DNA of 64,000 bases from Alteromonadaceae bacterium BrNp21-10 (lineage in GTDB: Bacteria > Pseudomonadota > Gammaproteobacteria > Enterobacterales > Alteromonadaceae): positions 124,001-188,000 of the forward strand of contig JAUHQD010000008.1 of the NCBI GenBank assembly GCA_030418115.1, written 5' to 3'. Numbering within the stretch: the stretch's first letter is position 1; each line of letters begins with the position of its first letter. Shown here one piece after another: positions 23,288 to 31,075 of the stretch. The notes below the pieces were generated by a model. It was given only the letters and a program-made list of their open reading frames with translations. It made no database searches and had not been told where the DNA came from. The translations under genes were made by a program, and so were the position numbers.

Positions 23288-25981
23288 TTATAACGTCCAG
23301 TTAAATCCTAACTCAAAAGTACGACCGTACTCTTCGTATTGGGCGTTAACACTGGGCTTATCAAAATAGTGGTAGTAAGGCTCGTCGTTGATATTGATGG
23401 CATTAAAATACAAGTACATATTGTCACTAAGGAAATATTTACCCATAAAATCTAACTGCTGATGGGCTTCTTCCATACGAATTAAGTCACCATCAATTTC
23501 TTCCAGATTCTCACTTTTATAAGACATCGTCAGGCGCAAGCTCACGGCGTTACTTTCATAACCTAAGGTGACGTTACCAATTTTATCCGACTGATTTGGC
23601 AAGGTAGTTTCATAGCGCTCACCATCCAACAACGTCACGGCTTCAGAATCAGAGAACGTAGCGTTAGTTGACAGCAATAAGCCGTTATCAAATGCTTTCA
23701 CCCAACTTAATTCAATACCACTGACCTTGGCGGACTCGCCGTTAATAGGTTGCATAACTTCTTCAAAACCTTGCCAATCTGCGCTACCGGCCACATCAGC
23801 AATAATCACAAAGTTATCGATGTCTTTTCTGAAGTAACCAGCTGATAGCACGCCGATATCACCGGGGTAATATTCCAAAGCTAAATCGAAGTTATTAGAT
23901 TCATAAGGCTTAAGCTCTGGATTACCCACTTCAGCTTCACGCTCGGTAACGAATTCACCATCATCTTCTTCGGTTTTGGATTCGATGATTTGAAAGGCCG
24001 CTACATCTTCAAATTTGGGACGAGAGATGGTTTGTGTAAAGGCCATGCGACCAATTAATTCCTCGCTGAAGGCATAACGCACATTCAAGCTAGGTAAAAA
24101 ATGATCGTAACTGCGTTCGCTGGCCCAAGGTGTGTTGACTACCTTTTCAACATCGGTTTGCTCATCTTCGATCAATTCAACACGCATACCTGCTGTGGAG
24201 AAGTCGGTCTCCTCGTAACGCACACCGGCAACCACACGTAAGGCATCGACTTCAATTTTTGCCATCATGTACAGCGCTAGGATATCTTCTTCATTAACGA
24301 AGGACGCGCCATTAGATTCGACTTCAGAGTCTAACTCCGCCAATTCCAGTGAGCCGCGATTTTGCTCAAAATAGCCACGCATACCAGCACGATCTAGCCC
24401 CGGACCAAAGTCACCTAATCCCCAATCAGGGCTAGTGGTGGCAAACATGGCAGGATCCACATCATCAAAATCGCCATCAAAAATGGCTACATCAACAGTG
24501 GTCTGTTTTTCTCTGGTGCGATATTTACCACCAAACTTAAACTCTAGCGCATTACCATTCCAATCGACCATGCGGGTAATATCCATTTTAAAGCTGGTTT
24601 CAGCATCTTTAGATAAGCCCTTTTCTAAACTCACTTCATCCAATTCATAATTGGCTAAATCCATGGCTGCTGCATCTTGAGTAATAGTAGGAATTTGACC
24701 TGTCATATCCGAGCTAATCGCCATCTCTTCACCCACAAAGGTGTAATACAACGAGTTAGGCTCATCTTCTTCGGCTTTTGAATAGCCAATTTGATATTCA
24801 ATTAACCAACTATCTAGTTGATGCTCGGCACCGGCAGTAACAGACATAATGGTTTGGCTTTCATAGCGGTCTTTACTTGAGCGCTCAATTTCAGAATCAT
24901 CACCGTCAAAGGTGAAGGCATTAGCCTGACGATATTCGTCATCTGAAAACTCACTGTATAAAGTGCGTAAGTAATACTGGTTGTTAAAATCAGGACGATA
25001 GTCAAGGTTCGCTGCTGCGCCTAAACGTTCGCGGTTAATGCCGTAGAAGCGCTGTTCAATTTCATCGTCACCATTGGACTCTATATTGTCTGAACCAAAA
25101 TCGCGGTCGAAATAAGAAACCGCTGCCGCCACACCAAACACATCATCAATAACATTAGTATAACTACCCGATACTTTAGGGCTGGTTTCACTACGTAACT
25201 GATTTTGACTAGCTTGAACGGTGAGGCTGGCGCTTTCGCCGACTTTATCAAAGGCGCTCAAACTTTTTACCGCAATAGAACCACCAATGGCATCACCATC
25301 CATATCTGAGGTGACGGATTTAGAGACTTCCAAACCTTGTACTAATTCAGAGGGGATCACATCCAGCGCTACCGAGCGTACACCGGCTTCCGGCGACGGC
25401 ACATTTAAACCGTTAATAGTGACGTTGTTTAAATTAGGATCGATACCACGAATACCAACAAAACGACCTTCACCTTGGTCACGCTCTATGGATAAACCCG
25501 GTAAACGTTGCAATGCTTCGGCAACGTTTTGATCGGGAAACTGACCAATAGCATCAGCCGACACAATAGACTTAATACTATCGGCGACGCGTTGACGGTT
25601 AAGCGCGCTGGCTTGGCCGGCACGTTGACCATAAACCACGACATTTTCTAATTCATCTTCACCTGCAGCTAATTTAATAACTTTGCGCAAAGTTTTGTCA
25701 TCATTGATCTCTACTGGCAACTCTACCGTCGGCACACCTAAATACTGCACTACTAAGGTATATTGCCCAGCTGGCACATTACTAAAACGAAATGAACCAT
25801 CACGACGTGAAGTAGTAGTCATGCCCAGTTCTTTTAGTTGAATTTGGGCGCCTTCGAAGTAACTGCTTTGCGCGGCATCGGTTAGCAAGCCATTCATGTT
25901 GCCTGCTGCATTTGCAGTAGTTGATAAAGTCGCCATGGCGGCCAAACAGGCAAGGGCCAATTTAGTTGGTACGCGTTTCAT
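23288..25981 (-). CDS. TonB-dependent receptor with carboxypeptidase-regulatory-like N-domain (phytate locus)
   Basis: The 897-residue outer membrane transporter has a signal peptide (LALACLAAMATLSTTANA), then a CarboxypepD_reg-like domain (about 30-100, GSFRFSNVPAGQYTLVVQYL), a plug with DAIGQFPDQNVAEALQRLPG and GIRGIDPNLNNVTINGLNVP, and a long barrel ending TFELGFNWTL. Barrel length and plug style match receptors for polymers and phosphorylated compounds. I chose the ATG at 25981: GAGAG lies six bases upstream, and the extra residues of longer reading spoil the signal peptide. With phytase and phosphatase genes downstream and a Pho box upstream, import of inositol phosphates is the likely job. 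Confidence 0.9.
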   Translation of the reverse strand: MKRVPTKLALACLAAMATLSTTANAAGNMNGLLTDAAQSSYFEGAQIQLKELGMTTTSRRDGSFRFSNVPAGQYTLVVQYLGVPTVELPVEINDDKTLRKVIKLAAGEDELENVVVYGQRAGQASALNRQRVADSIKSIVSADAIGQFPDQNVAEALQRLPGLSIERDQGEGRFVGIRGIDPNLNNVTINGLNVPSPEAGVRSVALDVIPSELVQGLEVSKSVTSDMDGDAIGGSIAVKSLSAFDKVGESASLTVQASQNQLRSETSPKVSGSYTNVIDDVFGVAAAVSYFDRDFGSDNIESNGDDEIEQRFYGINRERLGAAANLDYRPDFNNQYYLRTLYSEFSDDEYRQANAFTFDGDDSEIERSSKDRYESQTIMSVTAGAEHQLDSWLIEYQIGYSKAEEDEPNSLYYTFVGEEMAISSDMTGQIPTITQDAAAMDLANYELDEVSLEKGLSKDAETSFKMDITRMVDWNGNALEFKFGGKYRTREKQTTVDVAIFDGDFDDVDPAMFATTSPDWGLGDFGPGLDRAGMRGYFEQNRGSLELAELDSEVESNGASFVNEEDILALYMMAKIEVDALRVVAGVRYEETDFSTAGMRVELIEDEQTDVEKVVNTPWASERSYDHFLPSLNVRYAFSEELIGRMAFTQTISRPKFEDVAAFQIIESKTEEDDGEFVTEREAEVGNPELKPYESNNFDLALEYYPGDIGVLSAGYFRKDIDNFVIIADVAGSADWQGFEEVMQPINGESAKVSGIELSWVKAFDNGLLLSTNATFSDSEAVTLLDGERYETTLPNQSDKIGNVTLGYESNAVSLRLTMSYKSENLEEIDGDLIRMEEAHQQLDFMGKYFLSDNMYLYFNAININDEPYYHYFDKPSVNAQYEEYGRTFELGFNWTL

Positions 25982-26053
25982 AGTCATCTCTCGTATTATT
26001 GTGTGTTTTTTGAATGCAAGTTGAAGTTCCGGCACACACGCTAATTGTGATAG

Positions 26054-26071
26054 ATGACGATTTTGTGACGA
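26054..26071 (-). promoter_or_regulatory. Putative PhoB box
   Basis: On the minus strand the site reads TCGTCAC-AAAA-TCGTCAT: two 7-bp direct repeats separated by an A/T-only 4-bp spacer, an 18-bp unit. This matches the architecture of the Pho box (CTGTCAT-N4-CTGTCAC) with two mismatches per half. It lies 72 bp upstream of the receptor ATG. Phosphate-starvation control of a phytate-use locus makes biological sense. Confidence 0.62.
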
Positions 26072-26136
26072 TTAGAATAATAGCAGTTGGGAAGGAAGCG
26101 GATTGAGTACAAAAGCTCGCTAAAGATCAGTTCAGT

Positions 26137-26252
26137 GAGCTGAAATGACCTCCCCTGAAAGCGTTATTGTTAATGGTGTGCTTACCCGCCCCATCATCCA
26201 AACAAACACTAGATTCATATAAATGTCATCTTGCTGAGCCAAAATGACCTCC
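26137..26252. repeat. 17-bp imperfect direct repeat pair
   Basis: GAGCTGAAATGACCTCC (26137-26153) and GAGCCAAAATGACCTCC (26236-26252) differ at two positions and are 99 bp apart. They lie in the intergenic region before the GGDEF-AraC operon. They may be operators; no known factor is recognised. Confidence 0.6.
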
Positions 26253-26330
26253 TAAATACCAAACACAGTAGAGCAGTGCAGCTTTTTGAAGTTTAAGATG
26301 CTCAACATTATCCAGAGTTTAAAGGCAGCC

Positions 26331-27242
26331 ATGAACTATTCATTAGCATTTCGTCATCATCATTTGATATCGGTTGTTATGGCATTGATTCTATTGGCCT
26401 GTAGCTTGAGTTTTGGATTAGGTGTGTTGAAAACGTCAGCAGAGATAAGTTGGTTAGACGTCATCGGCGAAGGTAGCATTAGCTTATTTACCCTTATGTG
26501 GATTGCCTTCTTACTACTTAGTCGACCACCGGGAAAAGTCACTACCGCCCTAATATGGGGGCTAGCGCTAATGATGTTTTCGGCACTTTTAGATGTGTTT
26601 GATGAATTTGTACACCATGCTGCAGAGGTTGATTGGCTGTCGATGATCGAGTCTATTCCCGCCACGTTTGGAATAACAATATTAAGTTATGGATTGTACC
26701 AGTGGCATTTAGAACAACTCGCTCTTAACAAACAGCTACAGCGTCGAGAATCTTTAGCCAGAGATCATTCGCAAATTGATGTCATTACCCAACTTTATAC
26801 TGCCGACTATATGCGTAACCGTATAGCCCAGCAGCTTCTCGACAATGACCACCATGACTTTTCGGTGGTGATGCTCGACATTGATGATTTTGATAGCTTC
26901 AACCGCCAGCATGGCCATCAAGAAGGCGATCGCATTCTTAAAGATGTCGCCAACGTTATCTTAATGAATATCAGAGCTAATGATTTAGCCTGTCGTTATG
27001 CGGGTGACCGTTTCATATTACTGTTGCCACAAACATCACAAAATACAGCCAATGATATTGCCCAACATATTCGCCATTCCTTACAACATTTAGCCTTTAA
27101 AGCACCCGCTAGCAATCAACCTATATACCAATCTCTGACCTATGCTGCCGATGAATTCCGGCCGGGTGACCAAATTGACAGTTTGATACAGCGTATTAAT
27201 CGCCGGTTAGATCAGCGTAAATCCCTGATTGTTAATGTTTAA
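26331..27242 (+). CDS. Membrane GGDEF-domain protein, degenerate active site
   Basis: The protein of about 303 residues has four hydrophobic helices in its first 120 residues (ISVVMALILLACSLSFGLGV onward), a coiled linker (LEQLALNKQLQRRESLA), and a GGDEF domain (about 145-300). The signature motif, normally GGDEF, reads AGDRF (codons at 27000-27014): the metal-binding catalytic Glu is Arg. The I-site RxxD is kept as RAND, five residues before. It is thus more likely a c-di-GMP receptor or pseudo-enzyme than a cyclase. Possible starts are 26298 (ATG) and 26331 (ATG with AAAGG upstream); I prefer the latter. It abuts the AraC gene. Confidence 0.8.
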   Translation: MNYSLAFRHHHLISVVMALILLACSLSFGLGVLKTSAEISWLDVIGEGSISLFTLMWIAFLLLSRPPGKVTTALIWGLALMMFSALLDVFDEFVHHAAEVDWLSMIESIPATFGITILSYGLYQWHLEQLALNKQLQRRESLARDHSQIDVITQLYTADYMRNRIAQQLLDNDHHDFSVVMLDIDDFDSFNRQHGHQEGDRILKDVANVILMNIRANDLACRYAGDRFILLLPQTSQNTANDIAQHIRHSLQHLAFKAPASNQPIYQSLTYAADEFRPGDQIDSLIQRINRRLDQRKSLIVNV

Positions 27243-27243
27243 T

Positions 27244-28251
27244 ATGAAAGCCATTCGCCCCTTTCTCTGTCTAAATGCCCCTTTCTTACCGGCGCAACAA
27301 TTGGCCGCAAGCATTATTGATGTGGCCACCACACGTGGTGTGAATAAACACAAGCTTTTACGCGGCACCGGCATATTTAGTGAAGATCTTATACAGGGTA
27401 AAACTCTGCGGGCTGAGCAAGTATTAGCGCTTATGGCTAGGGCGCAAACCCACACCGCAGGAAACGACTGTGCCTTTCAAGTGGGCCGACGGCTGTTCCC
27501 TGGCAATTATGGCTATCTTTCCAATGCCTTGTTGCACTGCACCCATTTTGGCGAAGCTTTAAGGTTATTAACCCGTTTTAAAATGCAAATTTGCCCGTTT
27601 ATTTTTGCCACTCGATTTGATGATGACAAACAACTGTATTTAGGTTTACAAGACAGCCTTGGCTGTGGCGATCAATGGCAGTTCATATTAGAAATTTACT
27701 GCACCGCTTTGGTTTCCGCGAGCAAATTGTTATTGGGCCAGCGTATACCCTTTCATTTTGACTTCCCTTTTGCGCGGCCCAAACATATTCAAGAATATGA
27801 AGAGAACTTAGGCTATAGGTTGGGGTTTTCACAACCACAATTACGTATCCGAGTTGATAAAGAATGGCTTAACAAACCCTTTATTCAGCAAAGTCAAAAT
27901 CTCAAGCGCCACAGTATTTATCAGGCGCAGCAGCAACAAACTTATCAACATGGATTTTTAGATGCCGTGCGACTGGCGCTAGTTAATGCACCACAAAGTA
28001 ATCTGCAACAAGTGGCCACCTTATTTCAAACCAGCCCTGCCACATTTAAGCGTAAACTAAAACAGCACGGCCAAAGTTTTCAACAGATTCATGATGAACA
28101 GCGCCGCCAACAAGCGATCCTTTTACTCAATGTTCAAGGACTGAACAATGAACAAAGTGCACAGCGTATGGACTTTGATGATGTGCCCAATTTCCGCCGC
28201 GCAGTAAAACGTTGGACCGGCTTAACCCCTAGCCAACTTCGAGGGGTATGA
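27244..28251 (+). CDS. AraC-family transcriptional regulator (OruR/ArgR-like)
   Basis: The 335-residue protein has an N-terminal arabinose-binding-type domain (about 15-195: KLLRGTGIFSEDLIQGKTL, FQVGRRLFPGNYGYLSNALL) and a C-terminal AraC DNA-binding domain with two helix-turn-helix units (LQQVATLFQTSPATFKRKLK, and AQRMDFDDVPNFRRAVKRW then TGLTPSQLR). It begins at the end of the GGDEF gene, 1 bp past that stop; an ATG at 27235 is an alternative that would overlap. Co-expression with a c-di-GMP-type protein suggests a common signal, an inference. The ligand is unknown. Confidence 0.88.
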   Translation: MKAIRPFLCLNAPFLPAQQLAASIIDVATTRGVNKHKLLRGTGIFSEDLIQGKTLRAEQVLALMARAQTHTAGNDCAFQVGRRLFPGNYGYLSNALLHCTHFGEALRLLTRFKMQICPFIFATRFDDDKQLYLGLQDSLGCGDQWQFILEIYCTALVSASKLLLGQRIPFHFDFPFARPKHIQEYEENLGYRLGFSQPQLRIRVDKEWLNKPFIQQSQNLKRHSIYQAQQQQTYQHGFLDAVRLALVNAPQSNLQQVATLFQTSPATFKRKLKQHGQSFQQIHDEQRRQQAILLLNVQGLNNEQSAQRMDFDDVPNFRRAVKRWTGLTPSQLRGV

Positions 28252-28272
28252 CTAACTCGACATTATTACGGA

Positions 28273-28896
28273 CTAATCGACTTCAATTATTATTTGGCCT
28301 GCAGTCACATTCACCAACTCGGCTTTAACAGCACTGATATCATTATTTGATACCGCTACCGAAACCTGTACCTGCTGACCATAATCGGCTTTAATATCGG
28401 CGACATCATAACGTTCTAACAAGCGGCCAACCGCGCCATCATGGGCATAATCATAAATTAAAGTTAATAGCGTGCGACTGACTTTTTGTACTGTGGGTAA
28501 ATCGACTAACACTTGTGCGACCGCGTCGGAATAGGCTCGTTGTAATCCACCAGTACCTAATTTAGTGCCACCAAAATAACGCACCACCGCCACCACAATG
28601 TCCCCTAAACCGCTGTGCTGTAATACCTTCAACATTGGCATTCCGGCAGTACCACTAGGTTCACCATCGTCACTCATGGAGCGCACGGTAGTATTTGGCG
28701 CACCGGCAATATACGCCCAGCACACATGATTCGCTTGAGGATGTTGCTCTCGTAAAGAACGGATAAATTTCTCAGCAACCTCTCGTGAATCCGCACACGC
28801 TGCAAAGGTCAAAAACTTGCTGCGTTTTATCTCTAATTCGGTTTGCCATATTTGCAGAGAAGCTAGGGCTGGGACTGGGTAATTTGTATTGCTCAT
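28273..28896 (-). CDS. YigZ family protein (IMPACT domain)
   Basis: The 207-residue protein contains the UPF0029/IMPACT N-terminal domain: IKRSKFLTFAACADSREVAE, NHVCWAYIAG, SDDGEPSGTAGMPML, VVAVVRYFGGTKLGTGGLQR and AYSDAV. A C-terminal DUF1949-like ferredoxin fold follows (TLLTLIYDYAHDGAVGRLL). The family is widespread, and its precise molecular function in bacteria is not settled. It sits 13 bp downstream of the AEC transporter gene on the same strand. Confidence 0.93.
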   Translation of the reverse strand: MSNTNYPVPALASLQIWQTELEIKRSKFLTFAACADSREVAEKFIRSLREQHPQANHVCWAYIAGAPNTTVRSMSDDGEPSGTAGMPMLKVLQHSGLGDIVVAVVRYFGGTKLGTGGLQRAYSDAVAQVLVDLPTVQKVSRTLLTLIYDYAHDGAVGRLLERYDVADIKADYGQQVQVSVAVSNNDISAVKAELVNVTAGQIIIEVD

Positions 28897-28909
28897 TTTG
28901 TTTCAGTTA

Positions 28910-29836
28910 CTAAATTAAATTAGCGTATTTGAGAACAACTAAACCTAACGTCACGGTGATGGGACTAAATAATGTTGATAAGGTAATAATCTCTGCAGCA
29001 AGACTGCCGTGAAGTGTCATTTGATGACTCATCACATACGCGGCGGCGGCCGTTGGTGTCGCCATCATTAAAAACAATACCCCGAGAGCCTCCCCTTTAA
29101 TACCAAACAGTATCGCACTAATCACTATCACCCCAGGCAATATAACTAATTTTAGCAAGGTCGCGACGAGCGCTGCTTTATGATTAACTTTAAGGCTTTT
29201 CCACTCAAGACTGGCGCCAATACACACTAACGCTAATGGCAAAGTTAATTGTGCCAAATAACCTAAGGATAAGTCGATAATCTTGGGTAAAGGCACATTA
29301 GTCGAAGACCACATAACACCAAGTAATATAGCAATAATCAGCGGATTTTTAACTAAATTGATTAATATCATGCTGCGTGAATTACTCAATAATAATACAG
29401 CGAGAATATTGTAAGAAATTGTCATGAACGCCATGTAAACCGCCGCCATGGCAATAATTTCGTCGCCAAAAGCATTCAAGCATAACGCTAACCCTATAAT
29501 CCCCATGTTGCCGCGAAATGCACATTGAGTAAAAACACCGCGTTTGGATTTTTCTACAAATAATGGCGCTAACCACCACACCACCATGACACTAATCACA
29601 GTGGCGACGAATCCAAAAATCACCAACTTCAGATTAATACTATCACTGATAGGTCGACTGCCAACACTGAGGAATAACAAACTTGGTAGCGCCACGTTAA
29701 AAACCAATTTATTACCAATGGCCACAAAGTGTTGGTCAATTAACTTAATGCGCTTGAAGAGGATGCCGGCGAGTAAAATGATCAACAGTGGCACCGTGAC
29801 ATGCAGTGCCGCTTGAAAATGGGAAAAAAGATTCAT
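28910..29836 (-). CDS. AEC family transporter (auxin efflux carrier-like)
   Basis: The 308-residue inner membrane protein has about ten hydrophobic helices arranged as two inverted five-helix repeats (VPLLIILLAGILFKRIKLID at the start, TPTAAAAYVMSHQMTLHGSL near the end, where TPTA-AAYVMS is a family signature). Members carry organic acids or similar anions; the substrate here is unknown. It is upstream of yigZ and probably co-transcribed. Upstream of its start lies a decayed fragment of an HI0933-family gene (29870-29950). Confidence 0.88.
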   Translation of the reverse strand: MNLFSHFQAALHVTVPLLIILLAGILFKRIKLIDQHFVAIGNKLVFNVALPSLLFLSVGSRPISDSINLKLVIFGFVATVISVMVVWWLAPLFVEKSKRGVFTQCAFRGNMGIIGLALCLNAFGDEIIAMAAVYMAFMTISYNILAVLLLSNSRSMILINLVKNPLIIAILLGVMWSSTNVPLPKIIDLSLGYLAQLTLPLALVCIGASLEWKSLKVNHKAALVATLLKLVILPGVIVISAILFGIKGEALGVLFLMMATPTAAAAYVMSHQMTLHGSLAAEIITLSTLFSPITVTLGLVVLKYANLI

Positions 29837-29869
29837 AAATTGGTTCCGACGTTACACTTCTTTGTACGA

Positions 29870-29950
29870 CTATCCAGCCCAAACTCCAAACCTATCGGAA
29901 GTTGTAGCCTCCAACCCAGCCGGTTACAGGCTACTTCATCGATATAGTAA
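29870..29950 (-). pseudogene. Remnant of the 3' end of an HI0933-family flavoprotein gene
   Basis: This stretch aligns with the 3' end of the intact gene at 31076 (its 31098-31170 region) at roughly three identities in four over about 65 bp, including the exact 12-mer GAAGTTGTAGCC. Translated on the minus strand, the aligned frame gives VTGWVGGYNFR, a stop, then VWSLGW, compared with VTGWLGGYNFQWAWSSGW in the intact protein. A TAG replaces the Trp codon and the frame breaks upstream, so it cannot code. It is a relic of a duplication or of an insertion that separated the AEC and HI0933 genes. Confidence 0.78.
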
Positions 29951-29965
29951 CAAACTGCCTTATAG

Positions 29966-29995
29966 TTAGCAGCACTATCCTATTTAGTGTAATAA
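29966..29995 (+). promoter_or_regulatory. Possible promoter of the TIM-barrel lipoprotein gene
   Basis: TTAGCA (29966-29971), an 18-bp spacer and TAATAA (29990-29995) lie about 30 bp before the ATG-equivalent start at 30027. The -10 is good, the -35 only moderate. Confidence 0.35.
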
Positions 29996-30026
29996 TGGTT
30001 TTATTAACTAAAAAGGAGTTCCTCGT

Positions 30027-30968
30027 TTGAAAATAGTAAGCCTTATAGCGTTAACCTCAATCACATTATCTCTACTGACGTCTTGTTCCAAACCCGAAGA
30101 CAATGCCCAACAAAGTGCTACTACAACAGCAGCTAAATACTCTCTCGCCCAATGGTCGTTCAATAGGGACTTATTCGCAGGAGAAATGGACACTGTGGAT
30201 TTCATTCATGCTGCAGGCGATATGGGCTTTGAAGGCGTTGAATACGTCAGCCAATTTTTTCAAGATAAAGTGGATGATTTCGAATACCTCGACCGCCTGA
30301 ATGTGGCAGCCAAAAAAGCGGGTATCAAAAACATCATGATTCAAGTCGACAATATCGGCAATTTGGGCGCTTCCGATCCTGAGCTAAGAGCGCAAGCGAT
30401 TGCTGAAGGTAAAAAATGGGTAGATGCCGCAAGTTATTTAGATTGTGACATGATAAGAGTGAACGCCCACGGTGATGGCAGTCCTGAACAGATCAAAGCA
30501 AATAGCATCGAAGGTATAGGTGCGTTAGCGGAATATGCTAACCAAAAAGGTATCAAAATTATCATAGAAAATCACGGCGGTATTTCCAACAATGGCGCAT
30601 GGTTAGCCGACTTGGTCGCAAAACTGGCAGATAAAAAAGTTGCCAGCCTAGCGGACTTTCATAATTGGTGTACTGAACGTGAAAACGGCGAGCTTTGGAG
30701 TGCACCTTGTGTCAAAGAATATGATGCCTATCAGGGCTTTGCCGAATTAATCACTACTGCCAAAAGCGTGAGTGTAAAAGCGTTAGCTTTTGACCCACTA
30801 GGCAATGAAACCACCATGAACTTTGCTAAGTTTTTTAAAATTATGCACGACGTATCTTATGATGGTTATTTAGGCATAGAGTACGAAGGTTCAGACCTTC
30901 CTTCCCGCGAAGGCATCTTAAAAACCAAGGCACTGGCAGAAAAAAACTATAGCCTACAAAATCAATAA
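30027..30968 (+). CDS. Sugar phosphate isomerase/epimerase-like TIM-barrel lipoprotein
   Basis: The 313-residue protein has a lipoprotein signal (SLIALTSITLSLLTSC) and an AP-endonuclease-2/xylose isomerase-like TIM barrel: MGFEGVEYVSQFFQD, IMIQVDNIG, DMIRVNAHGDG, IKIIIENHGGISNNG with metal Glu, SLADFHNWC and GYLGIEYEGSD. Such proteins isomerise or epimerise sugars or cyclitols; being envelope-anchored points to a role outside the cytoplasm. The gene is alone on the plus strand. It lies between a relic 3' end and the intact copy of an HI0933 gene, which suggests it arrived by insertion at this place. Confidence 0.85.
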   Translation: MKIVSLIALTSITLSLLTSCSKPEDNAQQSATTTAAKYSLAQWSFNRDLFAGEMDTVDFIHAAGDMGFEGVEYVSQFFQDKVDDFEYLDRLNVAAKKAGIKNIMIQVDNIGNLGASDPELRAQAIAEGKKWVDAASYLDCDMIRVNAHGDGSPEQIKANSIEGIGALAEYANQKGIKIIIENHGGISNNGAWLADLVAKLADKKVASLADFHNWCTERENGELWSAPCVKEYDAYQGFAELITTAKSVSVKALAFDPLGNETTMNFAKFFKIMHDVSYDGYLGIEYEGSDLPSREGILKTKALAEKNYSLQNQ

Positions 30969-30998
30969 ATCATTGGATTTTTAGCAAAACTAAGAAGC

Positions 30999-31029
30999 CG
31001 AAGGCGTTTAATTGTACTAAACGCCTTCG
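30999..31029. terminator. Hairpin between converging genes
   Basis: CGAAGGCGTTTA (30999-31010) and TAAACGCCTTCG (31018-31029) make a perfect 12-bp stem with a 7-nt loop. T runs are weak on both sides. It lies between the converging TIM-barrel and HI0933 genes and is probably a terminator. Confidence 0.65.
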
Positions 31030-31075
31030 ACATAAATTAAGGTTAATAAAGCTAGACGCTCTAGAGAGAAGAGTA

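Larger units (their letters stand above)
25982..26330. other. Divergent regulatory region between TonB receptor and GGDEF genes
   Basis: No gene is visible in this stretch of about 350 bp. It contains the Pho-box candidate (26054-26071) pointing to the receptor gene, a 17-bp imperfect direct repeat (26137 and 26236), and a weak PhoB-like site on the plus strand (26212-26229). I saw no convincing sigma70 pair for the GGDEF gene. Confidence 0.5.

Noticed and set aside
26212-26229. Second Pho-box-like site on the plus strand (GATTCAT-ATAA-ATGTCAT) before the GGDEF gene
   Set aside because: The first half site keeps only TCAT; the match is too weak to list as a regulatory site without a species-specific matrix.
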